From contig OW285189.1 in assembly GCA_935421135.1 (NCBI GenBank), forward strand, positions 10,127,072 to 10,191,071: DNA of 64,000 nucleotides, read 5' to 3'. Origin of the DNA: Bugulina stolonifera (taxonomy: Eukaryota > Bryozoa > Gymnolaemata > Cheilostomatida > Bugulidae). Shown here piece after piece: positions 25,001 through 38,258 of the stretch (the stretch's first letter is position 1; the number at the start of each line of letters is the position of its first letter). The notes beneath the pieces were generated by a model. The model ran no database searches and was not told where the DNA came from. It saw only the letters and a program-made list of their open reading frames with translations. The position numbers and the translations under genes are program-made.

Positions 25001-28000
25001 ACACAATTACTAGTGTTCACCCATTGCCACTATTTCTACATAATGACTAGCATACAGTGATATAAATTTGCTGATGTTTCAGGGAGCTGGTAATACCGAG
25101 TACTGTATTGGATTAACACCTTCTGGTGTGGCTATATACAGACATAAAACTAAAGTTGGTATATACTATTGGTGAGTATGTTAACATGTATGTTATACAG
25201 ACCTGAGTGTAGTGAGGTTGAGGCTATGAGATTATAGACTGTAATCTGCTGTGTTGTGTAAAAGTCACAATTCAAATTGTAAAGCTAAACCTCTACAATA
25301 TCTCACTTCTGCAACATAAGACAGCATAGCAGTGCGTTAGGCAGTTAGGTGCTGCAGAGCCTCGGGTTGAAACCATCAAGGATGTGAAAATTTCCACATC
25401 GTTTGTGAAACCAAATCCTTCGCAGCTAACAAATAAATTTTCTTTTTTGCAATAAAACTGTATTCTAACGTGAACATTTGAATTACTTTATGAATTGTAT
25501 TTGTGCATTGATCTGTAATACTGTCACACACTGTCACACACTGTCACACACTGTCACACACTGTCACACACTGTCACACACTGTCACACACTGTCACACA
25601 CTGTCACACACTGTCACACACTGTCACACACTGTCACACACTGTCACACACTTAATGTCATAATTATATTACGTGATAAACTTGCATACATGATACACGG
25701 ATATGCTGTATTACAGTACTATCAGTAGGTCTGTAATACGTGTACTATAATGTATGCGCTAATTTTACAGGCCTAGAATCACTGGCATTACATTTAAAGG
25801 AAAGAAGTTCAGTTTGAAAGTGCAAGATAAAATTGTAAGTTATTTATGGATATAAGACTAGGCTGTGTTCTATGATTCAATGTATGTGTACTGGTGGTAT
25901 AGAGTATAGCCTGGGTTCTAGAGACTTATAATATTTGTGTAACAATACATTATAAAGTCATGTAAGGTAATCGTTACACATTACTTACATGTACATCAGT
26001 ACATTGTGTAATTATGATAAAAGAGTATCAGCTTTGGTTTTCTAGTGTCACCTGGACACTGCTCCATCACTGCTCCATAATTCACAAGGATATATTGTAC
26101 ATATGTAGACTCTTCATGTTTCTAGGGCTTAGATACGTCATACTATTTCACCTTTAATACTAAAGAGCTGTGTAAGAACTTGTGGAAATCCTGTGTGGAG
26201 CATCACGCCTTCTTCAGACTTTCTCAGGCAGAGGTAGATTCTAATCCAATCAACAACTTCTTCCAGTTAGGTTCCAAGTTTAGATACAGGTAAGGAAGCA
26301 GTATGTACTGAATGGTATGTTAGTCTTACATAATAAGTTGCTGTTGAATGAAAATTCGGTAGCAGTGACGGAATTAGTGATACAAAGTTATATTATCAAT
26401 ATATAAAATGACAAACCACATGTTTTTACTCAATGGAGTTATTGATAAAACTAGTTATTGGGATGCTGATTAGCAGTCATATTATTTGCATGCTATTAGG
26501 CCCTTCAATCCCTCACACATTCAACTCTGCTGGCACCTCGATTCAACTGAACAGCTTCTAAACCCGAGTGCAAAATGAATTTTGTTTTTCATGTTTGCTC
26601 TCTCATATGTTTATGTTTTGTTAGACATGACAATTAGCGTATATTAGCAGCCAGTGTATTCATGCATACCTCGCTATTGTTTATGGTATTAACTTGCTCA
26701 TTGGCAATTGTATTTCAAACACTGCATTTCTAACGACTTTTATTATTTGTCAAACAGATAATGGGTGCTTCATTCATTGCCCATTATTTTGCACAAGTAG
26801 CACAATAAAAATATGATGTTGTAGTACGCTAGCTTGCTCTGCAAATAGTTTCCAATGATTTGATTTCGGCATGCTTTCATCTTGTGGAATGTGATGGGAA
26901 AATTTTCTTTGCCTACCAAAATATTAATTTCGACTAATTGTTATGATTTTACAATATGCTCTGTGTCAGACAAACATAGTAACTAAAGCTGACCAAAATT
27001 TGACTGGTTGGAGTTCGGAGAAAATGAGTTTGGCTGTATATATTACCACACGGAATACTTAAATGAATATTGCTTTTCTTGACCCTAACAGCGGTAGAAC
27101 TGAGAAAGAGTTGGCAGCCAGTGAACCTCCTCGTTCTCCTCAACCTGTTAGACGGACTAAAAGTCAGCGACACGAAAGAAGACAACTCAAACCTGACAGC
27201 TCTTCCATTAAAAATACAGTAACTAGTCCAAGTAGCAATGTAGCAGGTAATTGGCAGTTTAAACTAGTATTAATGTAATATCAGAGCATTCTACAGAATT
27301 TGCAAAAATTGGTGCAAAATATTTTGAGTTTTACGAACAGGAATATTGAAGTTTAGTTTTCAGTGTTTGTAGATGCTTTAAATTGGAGAGAACATGTACT
27401 TTCTGTTGTAGGTATAGTTCCACAACCAGTAAATAGTTTAGACAGAGTGAATTGTTCCACTCTCACTAAGACTAACACTGATAGTAGGACCGTCTCTATG
27501 CTGCCGGCCCAGTCAAAAGCAGCAGAAAGGAGATCACCTCCGAGCCGTCATAAGCCGAACAATGCGTCTAGCAGACAACCTTCTAGTCAAACAAACAACA
27601 TCTCAGGTGATATCAACATTGGTGCTGGTACAAGGATGGTCGACACTAGAATTGACTTATCGTGGATTACTCAGGGGTAAGTGTACAACTGTGACTGTTT
27701 CAGCTACACATTAGTGCAAGCGTACTTGTGTAATATACTCGTACAATACATATTTACATGTACCATTTATCTGACTTGTCGATAGTATTTAGTGTGTATT
27801 AGATGGTAGACATGTTTAACTACATTATTTGTTCTGTTTTGTGGATTTAGTGGTGGATTGTTCACATCTAGTAAAGAATCGCCTAAATCTGTCAGAAGTG
27901 ATAAGATGAGATTTCCTTCCAAGCACGGCAGAACTGACAGCGGTAGTGAAGCTGACAGCTCCTACACAAGAAGAAGGTAAGTTTACTCTTTCTATGGGTA

Positions 28001-31000
28001 GACAACTTCAACTTTCAGCTAATTTATTCACTACCAAGTGTATAAACTCTACGTGTGATAAACTCTACGTGTGATAAACTCTACGTGTGATATATGTCAG
28101 ATGGACAATGAGTATTACATTGTTCATGAAAGATAATGGTGTCTATTGCTGATGTAAAAAGTGTGTTGTCCATGAGTAGACGACACGAAACGTTTTAAAT
28201 GCGTGCAAAAGCCATGTTATTCTGTTCTACAACTTTAATGAATTTGGCCTTCATGCAATGCATCAGGTATAATCAGTGTACAAGTAGTGCACTTCCATGC
28301 CATATCTAGCAATATGATACATTATTTATTAATTTATCTATATGTACATGTATATATATCACCAGCGTCATCAAGGACAAGCATACCAATATACCAGTTC
28401 TATATCAGCCCTCCATCTTGAATATTGGGTGCAATTAAAGAAACAATAGCAAACTGTTTGGGTCATATCAATTATACAATAGTTTAAACAATTATTGGAA
28501 AATCATCTATACTTAGTAGATGTTTATCCAAGTCATTTGTATTTGTTTACATTCTTATAATTTGCTACCTTTTGTCATAATATACGTTCATCGCTGTCTC
28601 TACTGTTGTTAATGAATGAAGCATACAGGGTGTCAGCGGATCATCAAGTGCTGCTCACAGATTATCTATCTTCTAACATGATTATGTAAAAATATCTAAT
28701 GGGGGAAGATAACAATATTATAGATTATTGATAGAACATTAACATTTGTTTGTGTGATATATACGTAGGCTAGAATAGGTTAGAATGATGTTCCATTTAT
28801 AGATATACAGTACATGCACATGTAGATGCTTAATTAATTTTAATGCATCAATTATACATAATTATATTTAATAGTTGTAGATAGATGATGACAACTTATA
28901 TACGACTGCATAATTATTGCATATGCTTTCAATCATGTTCTTTCTGAACGTATTGACTTTTTACTGAAATTCTGCAAAGAGTTATTTTCCATATAAGGCT
29001 CATTATTAAGCTGATAAACTGGTTAATAGATGTTAGCCTCGGAGCCAGCCTAATCTTAAAACAGCTGGGCTTTGATGCCAATTCTTTACAAACTGACAAT
29101 GACAACCAATAGCAAAACACAGGTTCGATCAGATTTTTAATTAATTAAGACAGGTTAGGATAACTCCTGATTAATATTCATTACTATGTTTGATCTATAC
29201 AGCATATTTAGGAGACTGTGCATGTATATGTACATGTACATGGTACTGTACTACATGTATTACAGTAGTATATGTGTATACATGCTTCTCCATATGCTGC
29301 ATAGAAGATGTAAAGTCGTAGTCATATGCAATTATCTCCCCTTGCTTTCTTAGCAAAACTGTAGATTCTCCTGAAGATGGTTGTCCACCGTATCATAGCA
29401 ACCATACTGGGTAACAGCTCTCTATTCATACCATTGATATATCAGTACCATGTTTGCGTTGTCACTATTTTACATTATATCATCAGTGTATTATTTATTT
29501 AGAGTGATTGCAGCGTTGATTGGTTCATGGTGTTTGAATCTACTAATTTGCTCAATATTCTGTACAATTTATTGAAGTGGTAATAATTTAAATAAAATCT
29601 GCACATTCATGCACTGTGAAAACCTATTTAGTAGAGCGTGTAAAATATTTACCTGCTGTGTTCCTTATTGCAGAACATTTTATTGTAAATCTGGTGCCTG
29701 AAGCTCAACATGTTACATCCATGTTATGTTTCCAAACAGCAAAAGTAAATGCTACTGTGGATGTTTACAATAAAATACTAAATTATATGTAGAAAGCTCA
29801 GTAATGCTGGCAGCATGGGCACCTCTGAGATGATAACCATAAAGAAAAGTCCCCCTTCTGACTTTGATTTCTCTCTTATTTATGCATATTCTGTTGCATA
29901 TACGTGTTACATACATACATTCATGTGTATACTTGTCTATTCTAGATACACTAGACGAGAATCAGACAATGAGAGTGAGTGGTCAGCAATGTCAAGGAGA
30001 AGAAGGAGAAGGTAACTCCATGTCTAGTATTATCTCTCCTTACTAACAATATTATATACTCGATTTTACCCAAGGTCAACAGATGGTCACTTCAGGAAAG
30101 AGTTGACCACTTATTACACGAATAATTTAGAATTGAGTTTTTACATCAATTTTGCCACTAGGCCACCTTGCCATTCCTGCACCCATGTAGACTATGTAGA
30201 ATCAAACCTAGATTTAATTTGGAATGAAATCTATCTCAAGGGCTGACAACTCTCTGCTGCTTCTAACACTTTGGTCACATGTTTCAGATACCACAGAGGG
30301 AATGACAGCGGGAGTGACGCAGAGTCTATACACAGAAGACGACACAAGAGAAGTCCTCACTGTCAAGAAGATGGGTCCTTTAGATTTAGAGCAGGGTAAG
30401 TGCTGGTAACCCTAGCTATAGACAACTATAGTCATAAACAACCAGTAGCAGAACATACTGGGGGTAGAAAGGTCATAACTTTGCATGTGATGAGTTGACC
30501 AATAGTCAAGTGTACTACATGTGCATGTGCATGCATATGTAATATGCATTGTAAATCTAATATATAATATATACATATTCTACAGGTCTGTCTGTTCAGC
30601 TGTATCTGCTCCAGCAAGTGAAATGAAACACTCGAAATCCTCTGGAAGATATTACAGGTAAGTTATAGTAGTGACAGCACTGTCTTAGAGCAGGTAAGTT
30701 ATAGTAGTGACAGCACTGTCTTAAAGCAGGTAAGTTATAGTAGTGACAGCACTGTCTTAGAACAGGTAAGTTATAGTAGTAGAGACACTGAGAAAACTGA
30801 CAACGGTGAGAAAACTTTCTTTTTGAATGTTGCAAGATCTACACCTATTACCTGTTGTTAAACTTTTACATCTAGATTTCAGAATCTATAGACATTTGGA
30901 GTTTGGTGTGTACATTTTAAAATGCTATTTGTTGAATTTGTGTCATGTTCTTGGGCCCTGGGGCTGTGGTATTGTTCACAACTGTGGGGTATGCACTGAA

Positions 31001-33103
31001 ATCCATGTCTATGTTGCTTGTGAAACTTAAATGTACTCACTTCTACAATATTGTATCTATGTATGTGCCTGTGCATGCACACAGATTTTTAATTGTAGTT
31101 TGCATAATGAAGTTGTTCTCTCTTTCTCATCTCTACTCTTAGTTCCATGATCTCTACAACATGTATAATATATATTATATGAGTGATTGACATGTTTCAA
31201 CTGTAGAGATTCTGCTAATAAGTATTCCATGTCAGATGAGCTTCTTAAGTACTTCAACTTTAAACTGATGGAGACTAATGGTATGACAGGAGATCAGTTG
31301 AAGGATATAGCATACACCTCTGTTCAGTGAGTTACAGTCTTATCTAAGCAATGTAATGGTAATGTGTAGGCCTATATAACATGGGCACTAGTAAGCTAGT
31401 GATCATAATTCAAAGTTGTCCTCTCTTTCAATTTCTCTCTTTTCAGAGAGGACAACTTCTAATTATGATCAACAGCATGTTAGTGCTCTTGTTATAGACT
31501 GTGCATCATACACTGTAGAATTCATTGGAGTTATCTTGTCATGTACAGGTGGTTGCAACAGTGTTGTGTCTGTTTTTAATAAATACGACATTCCCAAATT
31601 TTTATTAGAACCAACCTTTGTGTTGGTCATACGTTGTTAACATTGTTCAACTGCTAAGACAAGCGAACATGATAAATTTAATATTTAAACTTGTATGTTA
31701 TCAAACTGTCTGTCAATATGATATACTATGTTACTTGGTGTTGTGACATGATAGTGTAGCTACATGTATTTTACAGAGTCCCTGACCATAATGACAAGCA
31801 GTATATCTCAGCTAATGATTCTTATGAGGCTAGGTCTGTGGATGTTCCACAGCCCAGGTATATACCATCACATTGTCACCATTAACCAGTATTCGTCTAT
31901 TGTATCATATACCATGATACTGCTTGTGCCCTCTTGTACCTGTCATACAACATGTTATGTAAAACATGTATAATATAGTCAAATAGACAAATATAATATA
32001 TAGACAAATTATTAGGTCATTGTAATAAATTATTTTTAAAGGTTTTATGGTTAGTTCTAGTTAATAATTGGGTGTTGCTTCCTCATGTTACTGGAAAGCA
32101 GAAAGGAGCACAGACATAGGAAGGACAGTACTTTATATGACACATATCTTGTAGAGCAAGAGGCCCAGTGAACACTCCAGTTAGCCTTAGCAGGACATCT
32201 AGCAGCTCGTATGAGAATATACTGTATGATCACACAGGCTCAGCTAGTATTATTCAAGAGGAAAAAGCAACAGATAATCAGCATGTCTCTGACCATTCCT
32301 CTGACTACGCTATTATTCTTCCTCCTCCGAAGTTTGATAACTCTACAGATTTTGCTTGTTCAGGTGGAAACTGCCTTTCCAATCCACATAAGTCTTGTGA
32401 CAAAGAGAACAGCCGATCATATTCATCACCAGTAATTCCATCAAAATACCCAAATGGATTCCCACCAGAGGATAACAGAACACAACCGGTTTTCCAGCCA
32501 AATTACTATCCGAATAAATACCAGTCTGTTGCCAATGGTTACCTGAATACACCAACATTGTCTGAAGCTGCAAACCAAACTGATGCTACAGAAAACTATA
32601 ATCTCCATTTGAAATCGAATGGAAATCCATACAAGAATCACAGCAGAACTGTTACAAATCATTATAATGAAAATAGATCTGGAAATACTCATGTCAATGT
32701 TTGTGAGAGATGGAATGCAGCAGACGGTACGAGTAGTACACAGGAGCAGTGGGTTGACACTCTAAATGTATTTAAGCATACGGATCACCAGAATATCCCT
32801 AAAGTCACCCACACCGGTTCAAGCATTCAAGATTCACAACAGACTAACACAAGACCTGCTAAGCCAAATGACAGATATCATCAGGATAATAATAATAATC
32901 CATTGACTTCAAATAGATATAAGGTCCCCACGTCATTAGCCAATCAGCATCAGTCATCAGCTAAACAACACCCGATGAATGGAGTGCATAACGCCCCATT
33001 AAATGGGTCATTCTATGCACAGTACTGTAATAGAAGAGCAGTAAAAACGTCAGCTTCTGAGACAAAGTCGTCTGCATTGAAGGCAAGTCACCTCATTGGG
33101 TAG
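22021..33103 (+). CDS. FERM-domain band 4.1-like protein, EPB41L4/EPB41L5 (Yurt) group
   Basis: Twenty coding exons: 22021-22122, 22238-22342, 23262-23304, 23478-23568, 23828-23925, 24074-24194, 24709-24796, 25083-25171, 25771-25834, 26126-26289, 27092-27246, 27412-27676, 27851-27976, 29354-29410, 29946-30011, 30288-30395, 30586-30657, 31207-31326, 31777-31857 and 32155-33103; the sum is 2964 nt, 987 residues. Such proteins link membrane proteins to the cortical cytoskeleton and set epithelial polarity. Residues 19-305 form the three-lobed FERM domain: DYFGLRFLD and HWVDLQK (F1), [12 protein letters not shown] and SELGDYD (F2), [23 protein letters not shown] and [14 protein letters not shown] (F3). 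A FERM-adjacent region follows (SKFRYSGRTEKE). The remaining 660 residues are low-complexity, rich in Ser, Arg and Asn, and diverge from vertebrate relatives. No PDZ-binding terminus is evident. The paralogue cannot be fixed from sequence alone. Confidence 0.93.
25320..25445 (+). mobile_element. Degraded tRNA-derived SINE in a FERM gene intron
   Basis: Shares AGGCAGTTAGGTGCTGCAGAG and a B-box-like GGGTTGAAACC with the SINE copies at 5784 and 37800. The A box is eroded. Confidence 0.55.
25521..25652 (+). repeat. Perfect decamer array (CTGTCACACA, 13 copies)
   Basis: Thirteen uninterrupted copies of a 10-bp unit in the intron between the eighth and ninth exons of the FERM gene. The lack of any divergence means recent expansion or active homogenisation. 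The open frame across it is a by-product. Confidence 0.95.
30655..30770 (+). repeat. 36-bp tandem repeat that multiplies a splice donor
   Basis: The exon ending at 30657 is followed by CAG|GTAAGTTATAG, and the same junction recurs every 36 bp, at 30694, 30730 and 30766. All four carry the strong GTAAGT donor. Using a downstream copy would retain a stop codon in the exon's frame (AGG TAA), so the first donor is the productive one. Confidence 0.85.
31401..31470. repeat. Hairpin element with 26-bp arms, GAAGTTGTCCTCTCT type
   Basis: Arms 31401-31426 and 31445-31470 are reverse complements with two mismatches and an 18-nt loop. A related hairpin lies at 41825-41870 and single-arm relatives near 49020 and 50970. 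It is within an intron of the FERM gene. Confidence 0.75.
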
Positions 33104-34732
33104 ATAACTCCAAACTCCTGATAGTTCATCTACATGTTGTATGATGTTAGACAACTAATAATGTGCACATACTAACATGTAAATACAAATGTAAATACAT
33201 TGTACATACTCCAGTCATTCAGTTCTTGTTGAACTTAAATGTGGAGCAAAAGAAATTTCAGCCATTATTGAACGATCTCATTTTTAGGTCAATTGTCAAA
33301 TTTCTCGTTTGCTTTTATAACTAAAAATGTAATGCGTAATTAATATTACATTCACTCTATTTTAATTTTTATTGTAGGTATCAAATATCTAGCCTTGAAA
33401 AGCAGGAATGGACTTGTGCAACTTTAGCTTTGGTTATGTGGAATGATAAATATGGTATAAGGTGTGACACAAAGCACGCAAGAGCTTCATAGCTTATAAT
33501 TTACCCCCACGTGGACATCACTCCCAACTAACATACAGTAAAAGTAATACTGTAATCTAGAACACTAGATTGGTAATTATATTCAAATAAAGTCATACTG
33601 AATGTCGATATCTAGTATTCATTACTATCAGTCATGTCATGGCAGATAATAGATGGCATGGACATGTCATTGAGGCCGAGTCATTTAGGTATAAATATCA
33701 ATAGTAATTTATAATATTTTTCTCCAGTTATTAAAACTGTTCATATTTATTCTCGTTTCTTTCTTATAATGTAAATATTCCTCTTTGGCCTGCTAATATT
33801 TGGTAGGTCTCAATTTCTCCTTTTATGTAGAACTGTGCAATGATTCAGCCTACAAGGTGCTATGAAGTATTTTTCCAGTTTCCTGTTTTATGCTGATGTG
33901 AAGAATTACATTTGTTTCCATTTGCTAAATATATCTTGATGTAATTTGCTGTATTTTGATTGTCGTTGATTTACTAACCAAGGGCCAAGATACACATCTG
34001 AAGCTGACAGAATGCAGTCCACACATATTCACACAGCATCACATTATACAACACAACATACTTTATCAAAAATTACCTATCTTATCTTGCATGGTTTATC
34101 CACCATTATTATAACAACTACATCAACCACTTAGTTCATTCATACACAGCATGGATGATGTTTTATTATTTATCATATTTTAGTCAGACTTGTGCATTAT
34201 TCTCAAGGCTGCCATCTACAACAAGAAGTGTTATTAAACCATATGCAGTTCAGTAATGTTACATGCATGTGGATAAGAATATATAGATTCAGGCACATTC
34301 ATTGTTGGCTTACAATAAACACAAATGTCCGCTAACCTTCTGGAAGCGAAGCTATCACAAGGAGCTAGAAACTTCTCCTGGTCTGTTTAAACTCTTTAAC
34401 ACCCATTTATGTACATGTAGGCTAGAAAGTGTGTTCAGTTCAGCCACAAGTCAAAGGGAGAATACAACAGCATAATGTTAGTATGTTCTTGTCAGACCTC
34501 AATTTTGCAATTTTTCAATAATTCCAAACCATTTGTGACATTGATATAATTATACTATTCTTTTGAGCAATCCTTTTTCTACATGAAAATTTTGTAAGAG
34601 ACATTAGCACATCACCTACTATTGAGATATGATATGGCTCTCTTCATATCATAATTACATATTTTTGTATTATTATTACTAATTACCATATTTTTAGATA
34701 TTGTAGTGGAAACTAAAAACCAAAAAAAAATG
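33104..34732. other. FERM gene 3' region and spacer
   Basis: Follows the FERM stop codon. AATAAA-type signals occur near 33585. No further coding segment bounded by splice sites and no repeat family was recognised before the tRNA gene. Confidence 0.5.
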
Positions 34733-34805
34733 TGGAGGTGCCGGGTATCGATCCCGGTACCTCTCGCATGCTAAGCGAGCGCTCTACCATTTGAGCTACA
34801 CCCCC
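34733..34805 (-). tRNA. tRNA-Ala (AGC)
   Basis: The 73-nt minus-strand sequence folds into a complete cloverleaf: acceptor GGGGGTG with CACCTCC and discriminator A, D stem GCTC/GAGC, anticodon stem CTCGC/GCGAG around loop TTAGCAT (anticodon AGC), five-base variable loop, and T stem CCGGG/CCCGG. There is no intron and no encoded CCA. All stems pair, with one G-U in the acceptor, so it is probably functional. It stands alone between the FERM gene and a MITE. Confidence 0.95.
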
Positions 34806-35216
34806 GAACTGTTAAACACGACATTAATTTCGGAATAATACTTACGCTGCCAAATATGTTGCGCTATAGTCTGAGCACATTATACAACATAACAATACCT
34901 GGCTTTTACTTATCCCCTATAACTACGTTTGTGTGCGCATACTTACCTGGACAAAAATAAAACATTGGTGTGTGTCGTGGCCAGAAAATGAATAATTTAA
35001 ATAAATACTCTTTCGTTGTTTTGTTTTGTACCTCCCAGTTCTATTTAATCTAATACTTATTTTATATGCGCACAAGGAAATAAATATTATAATGCAGTAA
35101 AATAATGTTATTGCATAATTTTGATGTTATTGCCAGGGATTATTTTATACAAGTCAAGCACAGAAAGTAAGATGATTTTAGTTTGAAATTTCTGTGCTTG
35201 ACTTGTATAAAATTAT

Positions 35217-36277
35217 CAGAGTTGGGTCCAAGTCGACTTGCAAGTCAACAAGTCAAGTCATTTCTAAAATTTTGGAGGCAAGTCAAGTCCAAGTCAAGTC
35301 AGTGCTGCCTCAAGTCAAGTCAAGTAATTTCTAAAATTTTGAAGACAAGTCAAGTCGAAGTCAAGTCAGTGCTGCCTCAAGTCAAGTCAGCTGTCATGCA
35401 AGTCACAAGTCAAGTCAAGTCAAAGTCAAGTCAAGTCGAAATGCAAGTCAAGTGGAAGACAACTTCAAAAAATTTTACATTTTTCAAAACATCATTTTTT
35501 TCTTTTAGTAGGCATTCCAATCCATGAAAAACCTATGCCAAGGTGTAGCAGGGCATGGACATGTATGTGATGCAATCATGGTAAAGAACTAGTCTATATA
35601 AGTAGTATTATTGGCACTACGGTCGAGACTGGTCATATAGTATTACATACTGTATATTGTAATGGTGATGCAGTGTTACATAGCATATAAACAGCACATG
35701 GTACAGCAAGGAGTGTCCACTGGTCAGTCCTGCAATTTAACTCTAGTAATTATTGCACTGCACATTGTATTCACTACTTACACCACACCTACATTGTATG
35801 CTACACTTACACTACTTGCACTGTGTGTACTTGTGACTATGCATTGTCGTTGTGTAGTCTCACGTACACACAGCTTAGATAGTGCCTGAATTGTGTATCC
35901 TCATAGCTAACCTTAATATACTCTGAGTGCTGCTAATAGCACTGATCTAGTAAAAATGATAATTAGGTAGGTAATTGAGACCTTTTTTCCATGTTGGCTA
36001 AACACTGTACAAAATTTTTATTTGCCAGATTGACTTGGCAAAACCCAAGTCAAAATCACAAGTCATTCCTGTGTCCAAGTCAAGTCAAGTCACATTGATG
36101 TGCAAGTCAAAGTCAAGTCAAAATCACAAGTCATTCATGTGTCCAAGTCAAGTCAAGTCAAGTCACATTGATGTGCAAGTCAAAGTCAAGTCAAGTTGGC
36201 AAGTCCAAGTCAAGTCGACTTGTGACTTGACTTGACTTGGCAAGTCAAGTCAAATCTATGACTTGGACCCAGCTCTG
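35217..36277. mobile_element. hAT-type MITE, family 5, copy C (1061 bp)
   Basis: Inverted relative to copy A. Begins CAGAGTTGGGTCCAAGTC and ends GACTTGGACCCAGCTCTG, with the exact octamer AAAATTAT at 35209-35216 and 36278-36285. Pentamer arms and core match copy A in reverse. Near-full length and with intact ends. Confidence 0.93.
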
Positions 36278-36285
36278 AAAATTAT

Positions 36286-36922
36286 CCCTGGCAATCATAC
36301 TTTCCAAGTGTCCAGATTTTGTCAGGATACCCACTGGTTTTTGTGCTTGTCCCTACTAATATTCCAGTTGTCCTGGTTTTTTATCTGTGGTGAAAATGTT
36401 ACCAAACCTGATAAAACACAAGATACAACCTAAAATAAGTCATTTACATTGAAGAAAATATCTTACAAGCCACTAAATAACACTGAAACTGATAATTTTA
36501 TACTTTTCAGTGATAAGTTTCCTTCAAATAATGTACACCCGAACTATGTCCAAGGATTCTGGTGCTTGTCTAGGGATTTTGAGCCCTAAAATCCGGATTT
36601 TTTGCTCCTGCTCCTTGGCAAGTATGCTGGCAATAACATCAAAATTGTGCAATAGCATTACTTTACTGCATTATATTTACTTCTTTGTGCGCATACAATA
36701 TTTTAAAAATTGAAATAAAATAAAAAATAAGGCGAATGAAAACAAATTTTTATTAATATTAAGATTTAATTGATAAGATAGATCAGATGAAAATAAAATT
36801 ATTATAATTCTATTTTCAAACTTTTCCTATTTGGCAGTAAGTTTGCGTGTTATATCTTTAATAATAGTTTTAAATTTAACTACGTGTATGAATAACAGCA
36901 AACTAATTATGTAGTATAATTA
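36286..36922. other. Spacer without a visible gene
   Basis: AT-rich sequence between a MITE and a LINE fragment; no supported coding or RNA gene. Confidence 0.5.
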
Positions 36923-37294
36923 TTATGTATTGAATTGGCATGCGTCTGTCACGGGTGACAATCTTGGCTTCTTAACTTTCATCGGTGATGCCTTAGGCGT
37001 TTCTCTTCCAGTTTTTAGGTTGCAGTTGGTGTCATGGCGACAGACAGCATGTAGTTTAGACCTCCAGTTGGGCCTATCCCTAGAAAGGGTAGTCCAGGAT
37101 GTCGGTTCAATATCAAAGTCTTCTAGGTCACGTTTGATAACATCTTTAAACCTGAGTCGGGGTTTTCCAGTTTGTCGCGTCCCTTCCGCTAGTACTCCAT
37201 GTAGAAGTAGTCGAAGGATTCTGTGTTGCGGCATTCTATTCACATGTCCAGCCCAGCATAGACAGTAAAACTTTAGTCTGGCACATGCTGACAA
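36923..37294 (-). pseudogene. LINE reverse-transcriptase C-terminal fragment
   Basis: A 123-codon minus-strand frame reads WAGHVNRMPQHRI, KPRLRFKDVIKRDLEDF and SRDRPNWRS. The order (RW-x-GHV-x-RM, then K-R-FKD, then DR-x-WR) is the usual end of endonuclease-reverse transcriptase polyproteins of RTE/CR1-type LINEs. The catalytic reverse-transcriptase core is missing, so this is a 5'-truncated copy. The frame is uninterrupted, suggesting a fairly recent insertion. Confidence 0.75.
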
Positions 37295-37799
37295 TATAGT
37301 GAACTAGCCTAGGCTAATTCTGAGTGCTAGAGGAGAGACGACTGGGTATTCATGTGTCAACTAAATGTGTGGCTTGACTATAGTAGACATGATACCAGTT
37401 GTGCTGTGGAGAGGTAGGTTCAAGATTAGTGCGGGGCAGAACCTAGGACTAGTACTGGGACCCTTGTCTAGTGTAAAAGCCTTGTATATTACACTATTAG
37501 CAGTAACCAGTATAAGTAAGGCCTCTTAGACAGTAAGAGGAATATAGAAAACTGAGGCTTCTTTTATATAAAATATGCTCTCCCTCAATTACTGTACACT
37601 GTTTGCATAGAGTGAGGTTCATTACACATTAAAGATAAACTTAGGGCAGTGACATATTATATAGTTCTAGAAATGGGGCTTCAATATTTACTCCGTGCAG
37701 CGGAAAAATCTGTTGTTTGGACATCAGCGGAAATGTTATGGGGTTTGACCATTCTTTTTTATACTTTTCATCTTTCTTTCTGCAAGAAATTGTAGAATT
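37295..37799. other. Spacer without a visible gene
   Basis: Unique sequence with no supported gene; it may include sequence upstream of the transporter gene. Confidence 0.45.
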
Positions 37800-37975
37800 T
37801 GTCACCGAGCAGTCAGGGACTCAATTTCACATTCATGAAAATAACTCATACCTGACTGGGGTTTGAACCCGAGGCCTCTACAGCAACTAATTGCCTAGCA
37901 CAGCAGACCAAACACATTACCACTACACCAGCTCAGCAAACTGAAAAAGAAAGCTTCGCTGGTGAGCAGCATTGA
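37800..37975 (-). mobile_element. tRNA-derived SINE, minus-strand copy
   Basis: Reverse complement shows GAGCTGGTGTAGTGGTAATG, AGGCAATTAG and the B box GGGTTCAAACCCC, closely matching the copy at 5784-5970. It lies about 300 bp upstream of the transporter start. Confidence 0.8.
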
Positions 37976-38258
37976 TCAAAATTTGTTCTTAACTTGTTTA
38001 TAAATTGTGCTGCCAGTGGTGCTTGCCACACTCTCAATTATCAAACAGTAACAGCGATTTAAACTCGGCCTAGGTATACCAGTTTAGTTAACTTAGGCTG
38101 TAATGTGTCTATTAGATGTCATGCTAGTAGCCTGATATATTATCTCATCTAATGTTGTAACCGCTACCGTGTACTTTTGTAGAAGATGTGGCGATATCAC
38201 CAAGTCGGACACTAATCTGGTTTTCTCTCTGTTAAGAGTGTACAATAAATCAAGTACA

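Noticed and set aside
25521..25652. CRISPR-like regular array
   Set aside because: Units are 10 bp with no spacers, in an animal intron; it is a simple minisatellite.
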